From: Antilocapra americana
Taxonomy: Eukaryota > Chordata > Mammalia > Artiodactyla > Antilocapridae
Assembly (NCBI GenBank): GCA_007570785.1
Contig: ML664161.1
Span: 42,234,472-42,298,471 of the forward strand
Direction of reading: 5' to 3'
Length of the DNA: 64,000 nucleotides
Each line of letters begins with the position of its first letter. The first letter of the stretch is position 1. The translations under genes and the position numbers were made by a program. The notes under the pieces were generated by a model. The model searched no databases, was not told the DNA's origin, and was given only the letters and a program-made list of their open reading frames with translations. Of the stretch, positions 11,149 through 21,282 are shown one piece after another.

Positions 11149-11337
11149 AACTGTACTTGACAGCAGCCTTTGACTTTGTCGAGTATTTTCTTTTTCATGA
11201 TATTCAGTCTTCCACTGGATGCCAAGATAATAACTCCTTTTTCCTCCATTCTTTTCCTACATCTTTGACTTCTATTCAGTACTTTTTGTGGACTTCTTAA
11301 CATTGATCTGTCTTTAAACATTAGGTTTGTCAAAAAC
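11149..11337. other. single-copy spacer
   Basis: No recognised element. Confidence 0.35.
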
Positions 11338-11482
11338 CTTGCTACTCAAAATGTGGTCTAATACTTGGAGAATCAACATCAGCTAGTAGCCAGTTAGAAA
11401 TGATAGCAGGCCTACTCCAAAAACCTGAATCAGATTTTGTATTTTAGTAACATCTACAGCTGACTTGTACACACACTGATGC
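11338..11482 (-). mobile_element. MER5A-like hAT non-autonomous element
   Basis: The + strand reads 'gctactcaaaatgtggtc', 'catcagctag', 'agttagaaatga', 'cctgaatcagattttgtatt' and 'cacacactga'. This is the order of a reverse-oriented MER5A. The terminal repeats are eroded. Confidence 0.7.
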
Positions 11483-11639
11483 TTTATAAACACCTTCTAG
11501 AATTTTGTTTTCAATCTTGTAACATGTTCCATAGAAGAGTTTATCTATTACTCCATCTCTAGACACAAGCCCCAAATTTATATATTCAGTCTATATCGCT
11601 CTTTGTATATAGAACTATCCATCAGACATCTTTCTATAG

Positions 11640-12330
11640 ACATTCCACAGACATTTCCAACTCATCCCATCTCTAACTTATCATCCCCAACCACACTGCC
11701 ACCCCCAACCAGGTTCCCTGTTTTGGCGAACGATAATTTCTTCACCCAAGTATCCAAGCCATAAAATCCCTTTCCTTTCCTCACCCCCCACATTCATTCA
11801 ATCATTTTCCCATGTCAATTCTCAGTATCTTCTCATATCTCCAACGCCTACCACTGATATAGGTCATGATTATATTATCTATTACTTCTTAACTGATCTC
11901 CTTGTCTGCGATCATACTAGAGCCCCTCGACTACTGCCCTTCCAATGTTTGAGAGATTTATGAGATACAAACACACAGGCTTGTACACACACACACAAAC
12001 ACACACACTGCTTGATCAAGGCAGTCTCTAGTTTTAAATATTCCCTATCATAAATCGACTACTGTCTCAACTCTTTAGCATGATACAAAGGCCTCCATGA
12101 TTTGACCCCTGGCTCTTTTTGTTGCTCCCTCCCTGCACAAATATTCTGGACTATTGGTATCTCATAGCTCCATCCTTCTTTAGTTTGTATAATTTCTGCC
12201 TTCCTCAACATTTTGCAACTGATAAATTCAGTTGCAAATCCTACAAAATTCTTGACAGCCTTTCCCTCTCACTCTAATGTCACTTTAGCCCCATTAGAGA
12301 AGAGTACTATATATACCTCCTTTATATATA
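11640..12330 (+). mobile_element. L2 LINE relic
   Basis: Long, diverged L2 match: 'cccaaccacactgccacc', 'ccaagtatccaagcc', 'ttaactgatctccttgtctg', 'caaaggcctccatgatttga' and 'cagcctttccctctcactc' occur in the order of the L2 ORF end and 3' region. A CA-rich simple repeat (about 11969-12009) has expanded inside it. No intact frame remains. Confidence 0.75.
11969..12009. repeat. (CA)n microsatellite, interrupted
   Basis: Runs of ACAC broken by AAAC and TTGT units, lying within the L2 relic. Confidence 0.8.
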
Positions 12331-12358
12331 TTCTCTTACGTACATCATATACATCTCT

Positions 12359-12569
12359 GGGGCTTCCCTGGTGGCTTTGTGATAGAAATTCTGCCTGCCA
12401 GTGCAGGAGACATGGGTTAGATCCCTGGGTCAGGAAGACTCACTGGAGAAGGAAATGACAACTCACTCCAGTATTCTTGCCTAGAGAATTCCATGAACAG
12501 ACAGGCCAAGAGGGCTACAGTCCAGGGGATCTCAAAGAATCTGACACAACTGAGGGATTGATCACACAA
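12359..12569 (+). mobile_element. Bov-tA SINE
   Basis: 'ggcttccctggtggctttgt' head, 'gtgcaggagacatgggtta' B-box region, 'cttgcctagagaattccatg' body and terminal 'ctgacacaactgaggga'. Diverged but full length. Confidence 0.9.
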
Positions 12570-13547
12570 ATGTTTTATGAATTAATTGGTCAAATAGATA
12601 GCTTATTGGCTGATTATGGCAGCCCCTACGTCTCAGATTACAGTGGTATAAAGATAGGAATCCCTGGGCATATTCAGCCCACTCACCATTCCACAAACAA
12701 CTTAAATTGGCAGGTACCTTTAAGCCAGTGCTTTTAAGGGTGCTGGATAGCCCCTCAAAATATCATAATGTAATGATACTTTCTCTGGTTTTCAGATTAT
12801 CTCCTACCTAAATGAGTTGGAAGACTAAAAGACATAAATATAAATCTGACTACTGCAATATGATTATAATTCAGTTGCTTGATTTTACATGTAAAGATGT
12901 TTGAAATGTAAAAGTGTGATTGATTTATAATTACATATTTTAAAGAAATTAGTGGGTTTCTTGCGTTTGGGCATCCTAGCCATCAAATGCCTAGTCACAC
13001 TAGGAATGTGTCGTCACTTGCTGCATAAATAAAGAGGGCTGCTTCTCTGGAGCAGGCATGCACCTCTAGTCCATGACGCTACCATAGCCTCTGCTGAGAC
13101 TTACTGAGAAAGATGTTCTTCCTCCCATGGCTGGGCAAGGAGGGTCTTGGTTTCTGAGGGGAACTTCAGGCTACCACGGCCACTCACAGTCTTGTCTCTA
13201 ATTTCTGTGTATGCTACACTACCAGGGAGGTGGAAAGCTGTCATCTTTTCTCCTTTCCTTTCTCCTCTCCCTTTTCTTCTCTACTGGTTCTAGGATGGAC
13301 AGAGGCTAACCCTAAGTCCTGCTTGTGATATTCCACACTTTATGAGACTTGATGTAAGTCCACTGAATTCTAGTTCTATCTCTGAAATGACATTGTTAAC
13401 CCTTAATCAGAAAACAGTCTTAGCACTGCTTCTCTATTCTTTTTGAGGTCAAAATGCAGAGTGGGAAGAAATGGAGTCTAGGCTACAGCTGAGAGAAACT
13501 AACCAGGTAAAAGCCAGATACCAGGATGAGCTGATAGGCATGCAGAG
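12570..13547. other. single-copy sequence
   Basis: No exon or named repeat recognised. AT-rich on the left, then a moderately GC-rich part around 13000-13340. Confidence 0.4.
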
Positions 13548-13757
13548 TGTATGTGTGTGCATTTGTGCTCAGTCGTGTCTGACCCCATAGATTATAACCC
13601 ACCAGGCTTCTGGAATTTTTCCTGGCAATAATACTGGAGGGAACTGCCATTTCCTTCTCCAGGGAATCTTCCTGATCCAGGGATCCAAACTGCATCTGTT
13701 GCATTTCCTGTATTGACAGGCAGATTCTTTGACACTGTGCCACCTCTGAAGCCCAAC
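13548..13757 (-). mobile_element. Bov-tA SINE
   Basis: The reverse orientation is shown by 'tgctcagtcgtgtctgac' on the left, 'ctccagggaatcttcctgat' in the middle and 'ccacctctgaagccc' on the right. The 155-codon minus-strand open frame across it is a SINE frame, not a gene. Confidence 0.9.
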
Positions 13758-13811
13758 AAGTATGCATAATCCATTTCAATTCAGAATTGGTGGAGTTGTA
13801 GAAGATCCTAG

Positions 13812-13912
13812 GACAAAGATTCTCAAATATGCCTGCTATTAGAATATATGTCAGTAGCTTTAAGAAATATAGATGCTTTGGCCCAGACTGCATTAGAGTC
13901 AAGCAGGGTGAC
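13812..13912 (+). mobile_element. MER5A-like hAT fragment (possible)
   Basis: 'caaagattctcaaatatg', 'ctattagaata', 'agctttaagaaatatagatg' and 'ggcccagactgcattagag' resemble the left and middle part of a MER5-type element. Short, and the right end is missing. Confidence 0.5.
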
Positions 13913-14906
13913 TTTGCATGGTCTGCAGCAGGAAAACAAGAGCAGAACATGAAAATAAGATGTCCAGAATAAAATTCTATGACAGATAAAAGCCAGACTA
14001 GGGACTTTTCATAGGTTCAAAAGATTGGTAGGTAAAGCTGAAAGTAAGGTATCAGGACAGGGAAAAAAAGGAATGGATGGTTGTACCAAAATGGTAAAAA
14101 CAAGGTCTAAGACGCCAGAAGTAAAATAAAAGTGGGTGAAGACCCCAGTAGTGTTGGGATATATAAATATTGGTGTTGTACATATTATTTACCTCAACCT
14201 TTAGGTTTGGTTACCCCTCTCTATGCTTCCACAGAGCATTAATTGCATTATTATTCACCATTACTGTTACTATGTAGTATTATTTACTACTTTTAAAATT
14301 ATAATTTGCCCATCTACATGTTTTAATCCCAGGGCCTAGTACTTTTTTTTTTTTACAAAGAAAAGATGCTCAAAAGACAATGTTGAATGAGATACTCAAC
14401 CAATATTTACAGTGCTATACATGATAGGGTGGTCAGGGCCAGGGGATAAGAAACATTCATGAGATGGACAAAGCCCTGACTCTACCCTGGACAGGTAGGA
14501 ATTACATGACTTCATACTTTCTTAATAAAACCAGTGCATCCACTTCTGGGAGGTATCAACTAGACTGGATGGTTGTTTTGGATGTGAAATCAATGTTGAC
14601 TTTCCTTCATTCTATCCAGAAGTAGTAACCAGAGGTATAAATGGGTGGATGGTTTGATAGTAAATAATGTGCAATTTCTTCCTAGTTTTCAATTCAGTCA
14701 TTGAACAAAACTATTATTTGAACAAGGAACTGCATTAAACATTTAGGGATGTGGTGATAATTGTATTCATGTGTGTTGTGGGTATATTATGGCTTTATTA
14801 CCTTAGTTTTTTTAAAGGAAGAGGTGTTTTATATATGATATAAATACAGATATTTAAAATATTAATTTAGGATAAATTGTATGTCATGATTTAAATTATA
14901 ATTAAG
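13913..14906. other. single-copy sequence with a possible L2/MIR relic
   Basis: Around 14395-14510 'caatatttacagtgctatac' followed by 'gacaaagccctgactctacc' resembles the reverse L2 3' region, but the match is too weak to call separately. A T run lies at about 14343-14354. Confidence 0.35.
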
Positions 14907-15108
14907 TAGTGAAAGTGAAAGTGAGGGCCTCTCAGTTGTGTCTGACTCTTTGCAACCCCATGGACTATACAGTTCATGGAATTCTCTAGGCCAGAAAACT
15001 GGAGTGGGCAGCCTTTCCCTTCTCCAGGGGATCTTCCCAACCCAGGAATCGAATTGGGGTATCCTGCATTGCAGGCAATTCTTTACCAACTGAGCTATGA
15101 GAGAAGCC
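14907..15108 (-). mobile_element. Bov-tA SINE (GTGAAAGT-tail type)
   Basis: Starts with 'gtgaaagtgaaagtgag', then 'gtctgactctttgcaacccc', 'tctccaggggatcttcccaa' and the head in reverse, 'accaactgagctatgagaga'. The GAAAGT simple tail marks the variant whose sense 3' end is 'actttcac'. Confidence 0.92.
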
Positions 15109-16054
15109 AATTTAAGTGGTAGTATATGTCAAAAGCAGAGAAGAATCCAAGATTCTGTCCAACTTGCAAGCTAATTAGCTAATTAATTAGCCTCCCATAG
15201 TTTAATGAATGCTGGCAGAAGTCTTATAGGTCAGAGACAAAGAAATTTACTACTCACAGCTAAGCAGGTAGCATTAGATTTATGTTTGTGCCACTTCCTG
15301 TGTCCTCTAAGACCCCAAAGTTGACACAGGTAGGCACAGATAACTACTATGGAGTAAATACAGTTGTATTTGTCACAGCTGAGGAATTGTGAGGTTAGGA
15401 AGACCCAATCTTTTATACTGCACTGCAAGCAAATCCACCCAATCTTTATCCTTGAGGAAGACATTGTCTTTATTAAACTGGACAGCAAACAAGCCTGCTG
15501 TCTCCTCTGGAGAAAGACAATGCCACTATCTTCCAAGGTGGCTAGCCATATACACTCTTGAAGAGACAGTTTGGAATAAAAAGTTGTCAGTGCTTCTGCT
15601 CACAAGTTGTACAGAAAAATAAGGGATTCGTGGTGAACTGTCTCCCAGTCATATAATGGTACAGTTTAGTGTTCACTTGGATAAATAGAGAGGAGGGTGA
15701 GGAAAAGGAAGAGTAAATTGTCAAAAGTAGATACAAAAATAAAGCTAACACAGAATAATATATCCTAGGTCTAATTAAGAGCAGAGCTGGAGAAAAGTAG
15801 GTAGAAGGGTGGACATATGTTTGAATCATGGAGAGATTCAATAACTCTAAGGATTTGAGTGAGAATTAGAGAATCTAAGCAGCTTCTAAGGGAATCTAGA
15901 GGTCAATGGCAAGCATCTTCAGGTTGCAGTGCAAGCTTGAAAGAACCCATTTCCTTCCAAAATGATGTTGCTAAGAAATAGTAACTAGAAGATATGGGGG
16001 TAAAATAGGGTAAAGACAAAAGAAAAAACAACTTTAAATATCTATTACAAAGAA
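15109..16054. other. single-copy sequence
   Basis: No element recognised. A short AT palindromic cluster of CTAATTAG units lies near 15168-15190. Three overlapping short frames at 15231-15622 lie on both strands and are treated as chance. Confidence 0.4.
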
Positions 16055-16066
16055 ATATACTAAAGC

Positions 16067-16280
16067 GGCTTCATAGGTGGCTCAGTAGTAAAGAACCCGC
16101 CTGCCAATGCAAGATATGCAAGAGATCCGGGTTCAACCCCTGGGTCAAGAAGAGCCCCTGGAGGAGGGCTTGGCAACTCACTCCAGTATGCTTGCCTGTA
16201 GAATTCCATGGACAGAGGAGCTTGGTGGGCTACGGTCCATAGTGTCGCAAAGAGTCAGACATGACTAAGCAACTGAGCAC
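16067..16280 (+). mobile_element. Bov-tA SINE with perfect 12-bp target-site duplication
   Basis: Head 'ggcttcataggtggctcagt', body 'cttgcctgtagaattccatg' and end 'gagtcagacatgactaagc'. The duplication atatactaaagc is exact at 16055-16066 and 16281-16292, so both ends of the insertion are defined. Confidence 0.95.
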
Positions 16281-16317
16281 ATATACTAAAGCTGCCACTC
16301 TCTACCTGTAACATGCT

Positions 16318-17024
16318 CAGTTCAGTCATTTCAGTCACTCGCTTGTGTCTGACTCTGCGACTCCATGGACTGCAGCACACCAGGCTTCCCTGTCCATCAT
16401 CAACTCCCTGAGTTTACTCAAACTCATGTCCATCGAGTTGGTGATTCCATCCAACCAGCTCATCCTCTGTTGTCCCCTTCTCCTGCCTTCAGTCTTTCCC
16501 AGCATCAGGGTCTTTTCAAATGACTCAGCTCTTTGCATCAGATGGCCAAAATATTGGAGTTTCAGCTTCAACATCAGTCCTTCCAAAGAACACTCAGGAC
16601 TGATCTCCTTTAGGATGGGCTGGTTGGATCTTCTTGCAGTCCAAGAGACTTTCAAGCGTCTTCTCCAACACCACAGTTCAAAAGCATCAATTCTTCAGCA
16701 CTCAGCTTTCTTCACTGTCCAACTCTCACATCCATACATGACCACTGGAAAAACCATAGCCTCGACAAGACAGACCTTTGTTGGCAAAGTAATATCTCTG
16801 CTTTTTAATATGCTGTCTAGGTTGGTCACAACTTTTCTTCCAAGGAGTAAGTGTCTTTTAATTTCATTGCTGCAATTCACCATCTTCAGTGATTTTGGAG
16901 CCTTCCAAAAATAAAGTCAGCCACTATTTCCCCATCTATTTGCCATGAAGTGATGGGACGAGATGCCATGATCTTAGTTTTCTGAATGTTGGCTTTAGGC
17001 CAGATTTTTCACTCTCCTCTTTCA
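16318..17024 (-). mobile_element. BovB LINE, 5'-truncated
   Basis: The minus-strand BovB 3' end (about 0.7 kb) starts at a CAGTT-type tail and runs up to the end of the RT region. Flanks show 'ctgtaacatgct' (16306-16317) and 'ctgtaatgtgct' (17025-17036), a 12-bp duplication with two changes. The 189-codon + strand frame at 16345-16914 is the antisense of this element. Minus-strand coding pieces are interrupted. Confidence 0.9.
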
Positions 17025-17036
17025 CTGTAATGTGCT

Positions 17037-18222
17037 AGCTTACAGTAAATAGGGCTGGTGGATGTTTGCCTCTATCCCAGCTTTTTGGAGATGTCTCACG
17101 CTGGTTATTTTTAATTCTACCCCATATGAGGACCCAGGTTCTTGCCTATCACATCATCATAGCCCTCCTGTTTCAAGGGCTAATGAGTATCCTAGGGTAT
17201 TGAAATGGGGAAGGATTTGTATATAACAGAATTACAAATAAAAAACAAAACATATAGGGGTTTAATTCAATACATTTTCCCTCTCATTCACAAAATCCAT
17301 TCCTAGTGTTCCTGATCAGGTGGTATATTTGTCAGCTTTGAAGCATTCACAGACGACCCCAAATCTTAGTGGCTTTCAATAACAGAGCACATTATAGTGC
17401 TGTATTAATATATTCTGTGTCTCTGCTTGATTCCATTTGGCTCCGTTCCATATATTGTTTTATTCCTGGACCCAAGCTAAAGAAGAAATCTCTGAGAGGG
17501 ATGGGCTGATTCATGGCTGGAGGCAGAAGCAAAAGAACTGGCAGAAGCTCACAATGCCTCCTAGGGCTTCTGGAAGATGGTACCCCACACCAGGTATGCT
17601 CATATTCCTTTACCTCAAATATATCAAACAGCTGAATTTAACATCAATAGGCAGCAGTTTTTACAGGAAGTGAATGTACTTGTAAATCATGCTATAGTTT
17701 ACAATGGGACGTTTTGTTGGGAATATTTCTTTACTATCACTCAAGGATCTTTCTTCCATTTTGGGTTAGCACTACTGTCTAGGGTCTCTCTGAAATGGAG
17801 AGAAAAGTAACTGTCAGGAAACCTGCTAGAAAGCAACAGTTAAAAGATGTATATATGGGGATGGTGGTTTCTAATCCAAAAGAAAGTTCAAAAAAGACAT
17901 CAAGGGAACAAAGTGGTGCAGGTCAAAGGCATGGCTTAGCAGTTGCTGACCATGATCACGGTGTCCTATGCTTTGGGTCACTCAGAAGAGTCTCAGGACT
18001 CCTGAGATTCAGAGGAGTCTCCCTGAAAATCAGACAGGCTAGAGGCACCAATAGTTTGCTTTTCTATCCCTAGCAGTTCACTGGCTGCCCCAGGCAAAGA
18101 TGAGTAGACTGATTCCCTTCCCTTTTGCCCCATCCACCCTGTAGGGAACACATAGATAGTATGTTCCTAAAGCTGGACATTCTGGTTTCCTTGGGCAACT
18201 ATACCTGTTGCCTTCACTTTTA
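17037..18222. other. mostly single-copy, possible ancient unassigned repeat
   Basis: From about 17350 the phrase 'ccccaaatcttagtggcttt' recalls the 'AATCTCAGTGGCTTAAAACAA' core seen in several ancient mammalian repeats. A similar phrase recurs near 19418. I cannot name the family. Open frames at 17437-18073 switch frame repeatedly and are not called. Confidence 0.3.
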
Positions 18223-18232
18223 AATCATAAGT

Positions 18233-18589
18233 TGTTGTTGTTCAGTCTCTCAATCATGTCCAACTCTACGACCCCATGGACTGCAGCACACCAGGCTTCC
18301 TTGTCCTTCACCAACTCCCAGAGCTTGCTCAAACTCGTGTCCATTGAGTCAATGATGCCATCCAACCACCTCGTCCTCTGTCATCTTCTCTTCCTTCTAC
18401 CTTCAATCTTTTCCAACACAAAGGTCTTTTCTAAGGAGTCAGTTCTTTGCATCAGGTGGCCAAAGTATCGGAGCTTCAGCTTCAGCATCAATCCTTGACG
18501 CTGATTTCCTTTAGGATTGATTGGTTTATTTTCTTGGGCTCCAAAATCACTGCAGATGGTGACTGCAGCCATGAAATTAAAAGACACGT
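18233..18589 (-). mobile_element. BovB LINE with inverted 5' piece
   Basis: 18233-18527 is the minus-strand BovB 3' end with a GTT-type tail. 18528-18589 switches to plus-strand BovB from further upstream in the element ('gggctccaaaatcactgcag', 'gccatgaaattaaaagac'). The whole is enclosed by an exact 10-bp duplication, aatcataagt, at 18223-18232 and 18590-18599, so it is one insertion. About 200-250 bp of element sequence is missing at the junction, where TTT is shared. This is the structure expected of twin priming. Confidence 0.88.
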
Positions 18590-18599
18590 AATCATAAGT

Positions 18600-19721
18600 A
18601 GGTCTGCTCTTAAATAAACTCTTATCTTTACATTTACTACAAGACCCAAGTGTCCAGGGGGAAGTAGAACAGTAAGGAAATGCAGTGAGCCAGGAGAGCA
18701 TCTTTATTAAAGAAAGAATTTACTTTTTATCCTTGGGTAGAAGCAACAGACAAATAAGACTGCATGACAGACAGAATGCAAGGTTGCTCTTGCCCTTGCC
18801 CGAGTGCTGTGTCTTGATTCATCCCTCAGGTAAGTAAGAGGGCTTACTTACCTAGATTAAAATTCACATATGCAACAGGACCTTGAGGAAATAGCTCACC
18901 AGGGTCCCTGTTTTATGTGTCTCCCAGTCCCTATCCAAATTCCAATCTTCTATGATTACATTCCAGATATACAGATTATTTTTCTATTTGTTTAATAACC
19001 TCATTTCAGCATTTCAGCTTTAAATTGAGAAACCAAAGCTGTTTAAATTCTAGTTAAACCCCAAAGCTTTCAGAAACCATGAGGACCTGGCACTTTAGTT
19101 GAAATTACATGTGTAATGCCAGGATGACTAAAAGATTTGCTTATCATGTCCCCTCAATTCTTTAAAGCTTTTAGCCAAAGAATTGCTCTATTTCTTTGTT
19201 GGCTATTTAAATTTCATTACTATCCTAGCCACAAGTGAGTTTTTGACATTCTGAATGAAGAGTTTGCTTGCATGCCCCAAACAGGAGGGGAGACGTCAAG
19301 AAAATGCTCCTGAAAATGACAAAGAACATGAGGGGACATGGTACGTGAGACCATTTGAGTCGTTTTTGTGAAAGACTTGGAAGCCGTAGCTGTATCTCTC
19401 CTACAAAGGATAAACCCCCAAATCTCAGTGGCTTCATGGAATGACATGAAATTCAAATGGCTGGCTGTGGGGGCTGAGGGGGGTATGTTCTCTTTGGTTG
19501 GCCACCTCGTAAGTAGATCATATACACATCCAGGCCCTATCTGTTGTGGGGTACTTCCCTCCTCTAGAGGCTCAGATTACTCTCTGCTCAGGCTGTGAAT
19601 GAGGAAAGAGACAGTAGTGGATGATGAGCCCGGCCTGGCTGATGGTATCAATCAATTCTGCCCATGTTTCACTAGCCTGAACCTACCACATGGCTCTATT
19701 TAACTAGAGGTAGGGGAAGGA
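18600..19721. other. mostly single-copy sequence
   Basis: Near 19411-19440 'cccccaaatctcagtggctt' repeats the ancient-repeat-like phrase seen near 17357. Otherwise no repeat or exon recognised. Confidence 0.35.
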
Positions 19722-19826
19722 TTGGAGTAAGAAATAGCAACACACTCCAGTATTCTTGCCTGGGAAATGGGTTATAGTCCAGGAGGTAGCAAAGAGTCAG
19801 ACACGACTGAATGACTGAGAACAAGG
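19722..19826 (+). mobile_element. Bov-A body without tRNA head
   Basis: Begins at 'attggagtaagaaatagcaa', equivalent to the 'ctggagaaggaaatggcaac' boundary of the SINE body. It continues through 'cactccagtattcttgcctg' to 'gagtcagacacgactgaatg'. The tRNA-derived head is absent and there is an internal deletion after 'cttgcctggg'. No clean target-site duplication is seen. Confidence 0.85.
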
Positions 19827-21119
19827 GAACGATGGAAAATGTAATCTAGTTAAATGCTGAGTCAGAAAGAACAGCATAGGAATTTAATGAATAACCAGTC
19901 AATTTTTGCAACAGGCTATTTCTGAAATTAAGAATGCAGTCCTCCTCACTTTGCCTCCTCGGTATTCACAGATTATTGCTGAACACTTTCCCTCTGGTTT
20001 TCTGAGTGATGCTGTTGCTTCGGAAGACTCTGCAATGCTTAGGAACCCTGCCAGCCAGCCTTCCTCCCACTCCGCTACCCCGACCCCCACCCTCTGCTCT
20101 GCATGGTGAAGATATTGCTGGTGAGAGAAAAGTTCTGTTTACGATGGTGAGGGGTAAAAACACACTTAAAATATTGCTTGGGGCACTGAATTTATAATTT
20201 TACCACAATCCCCTTTTCCAGCTTCCTCTACATCCATAGTATTCTAGAGATAATTTCTTCCTGTTTTCTTAGGCTACAGACTGAGTTTATTTTAAACACT
20301 AGTGCCCACCCTCAGGGTTTCCTGACACTCATCCTATGGGCAGGACTGCATGCCAACTTGAGGATATGAGACAGGTTTAAAAATAACATTTCTGTCCCCA
20401 CCCATAACTTTCAGAGAATAGGTGTAGAGATATTCTTATGTGAGATAAAATTGGTACCTATCCCCTGGCCCCAGCTTCCCCTTCATTTTTAATTACTTCC
20501 TTCCTCCTACTATTTTCCACACTATCTGAATTGTATCAGTCCCAGGCATATGGGAAAGTGGGTTCCACCGGATGGCTATTGTCAGTCAGGAAATAGCTAC
20601 CATCAAACACTGTTTGCTAATGATCATATTTGATGTGATAAAATGGATGTGAATATTAAGTTTGAACCAACTCAGCACCATCTCAGATTAAAAGAAAAAA
20701 AAAAGCCATGAGGACTGACAGCTTTGCCTACACCATTTTCTTTCTATTTTCTATAATTCTGACATATTCACATTTCACTAAATAAGAGTGAACACCACCA
20801 CCCACCCACTCACCAGGCGTTCACTTTATATATAGCTATAGATATTCAATGTAAAACAAAGCAAAGATGGATTCATGTGACAGAATTTGTGATGGGATTT
20901 TGAAGCGAGCTGGGACTAAGATTTTCTATTTAATTTCCAGTCTGGGTTGTGGTTCTGCAAAATGCTGTTGGTTAAGACACTACATATCCTTGTGCTTCAG
21001 CTGCTTGCCTATTATTCATTCAATATTTTTGTGTATGCCCTGAACACCGGGGACTCTGCTAGTCCTATGAACACAGAGTGGAACGAGTAGAACAGTATTC
21101 TTCTTGCATAAGGAGATGT
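19827..21119. other. single-copy sequence
   Basis: No exon or repeat recognised. Short frames on both strands at 19899-20197 overlap one another and are treated as chance. Confidence 0.4.
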
Positions 21120-21129
21120 ACATATGCAA

Positions 21130-21272
21130 CTGTTGTTGTTGTTCAGTCACACAGCTGTGTCTGACTCTTTGCAGCCCCTTGGACTGCAGCATGCTGGGCT
21201 TCCATGCTGGGCTTCTTCACCATCTCTGGAAGCTTGCTCAAACTCATGTTCTTTGAGCCAGTGAAGCCAGTT
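21130..21272 (-). mobile_element. short BovB 3' end
   Basis: GTT-type tail, 'gtgtctgactctttgcagcc', then 'gcttgctcaaactcatg'. Near-duplicate flanks 'acatatgcaa' (21120-21129) and 'acatttgcaa' (21273-21282) define the insertion. A ~13-bp tandem duplication of 'atgctgggcttcc' (about 21191-21216) lies inside. Confidence 0.85.
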
Positions 21273-21282
21273 ACATTTGCAA

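Noticed and set aside
13483..13950. 155-codon minus-strand frame
   Set aside because: Most of it is SINE sequence flanked by single-copy DNA with no domain.
15168..15190. CTAATTAG palindromic cluster as a homeodomain site array
   Set aside because: Too short and expected by chance in AT-rich DNA; no conservation information available.
16345..16914. 189-codon plus-strand open frame
   Set aside because: It lies on the antisense strand of a BovB 3' end; its length reflects the BovB coding strand, not a gene.
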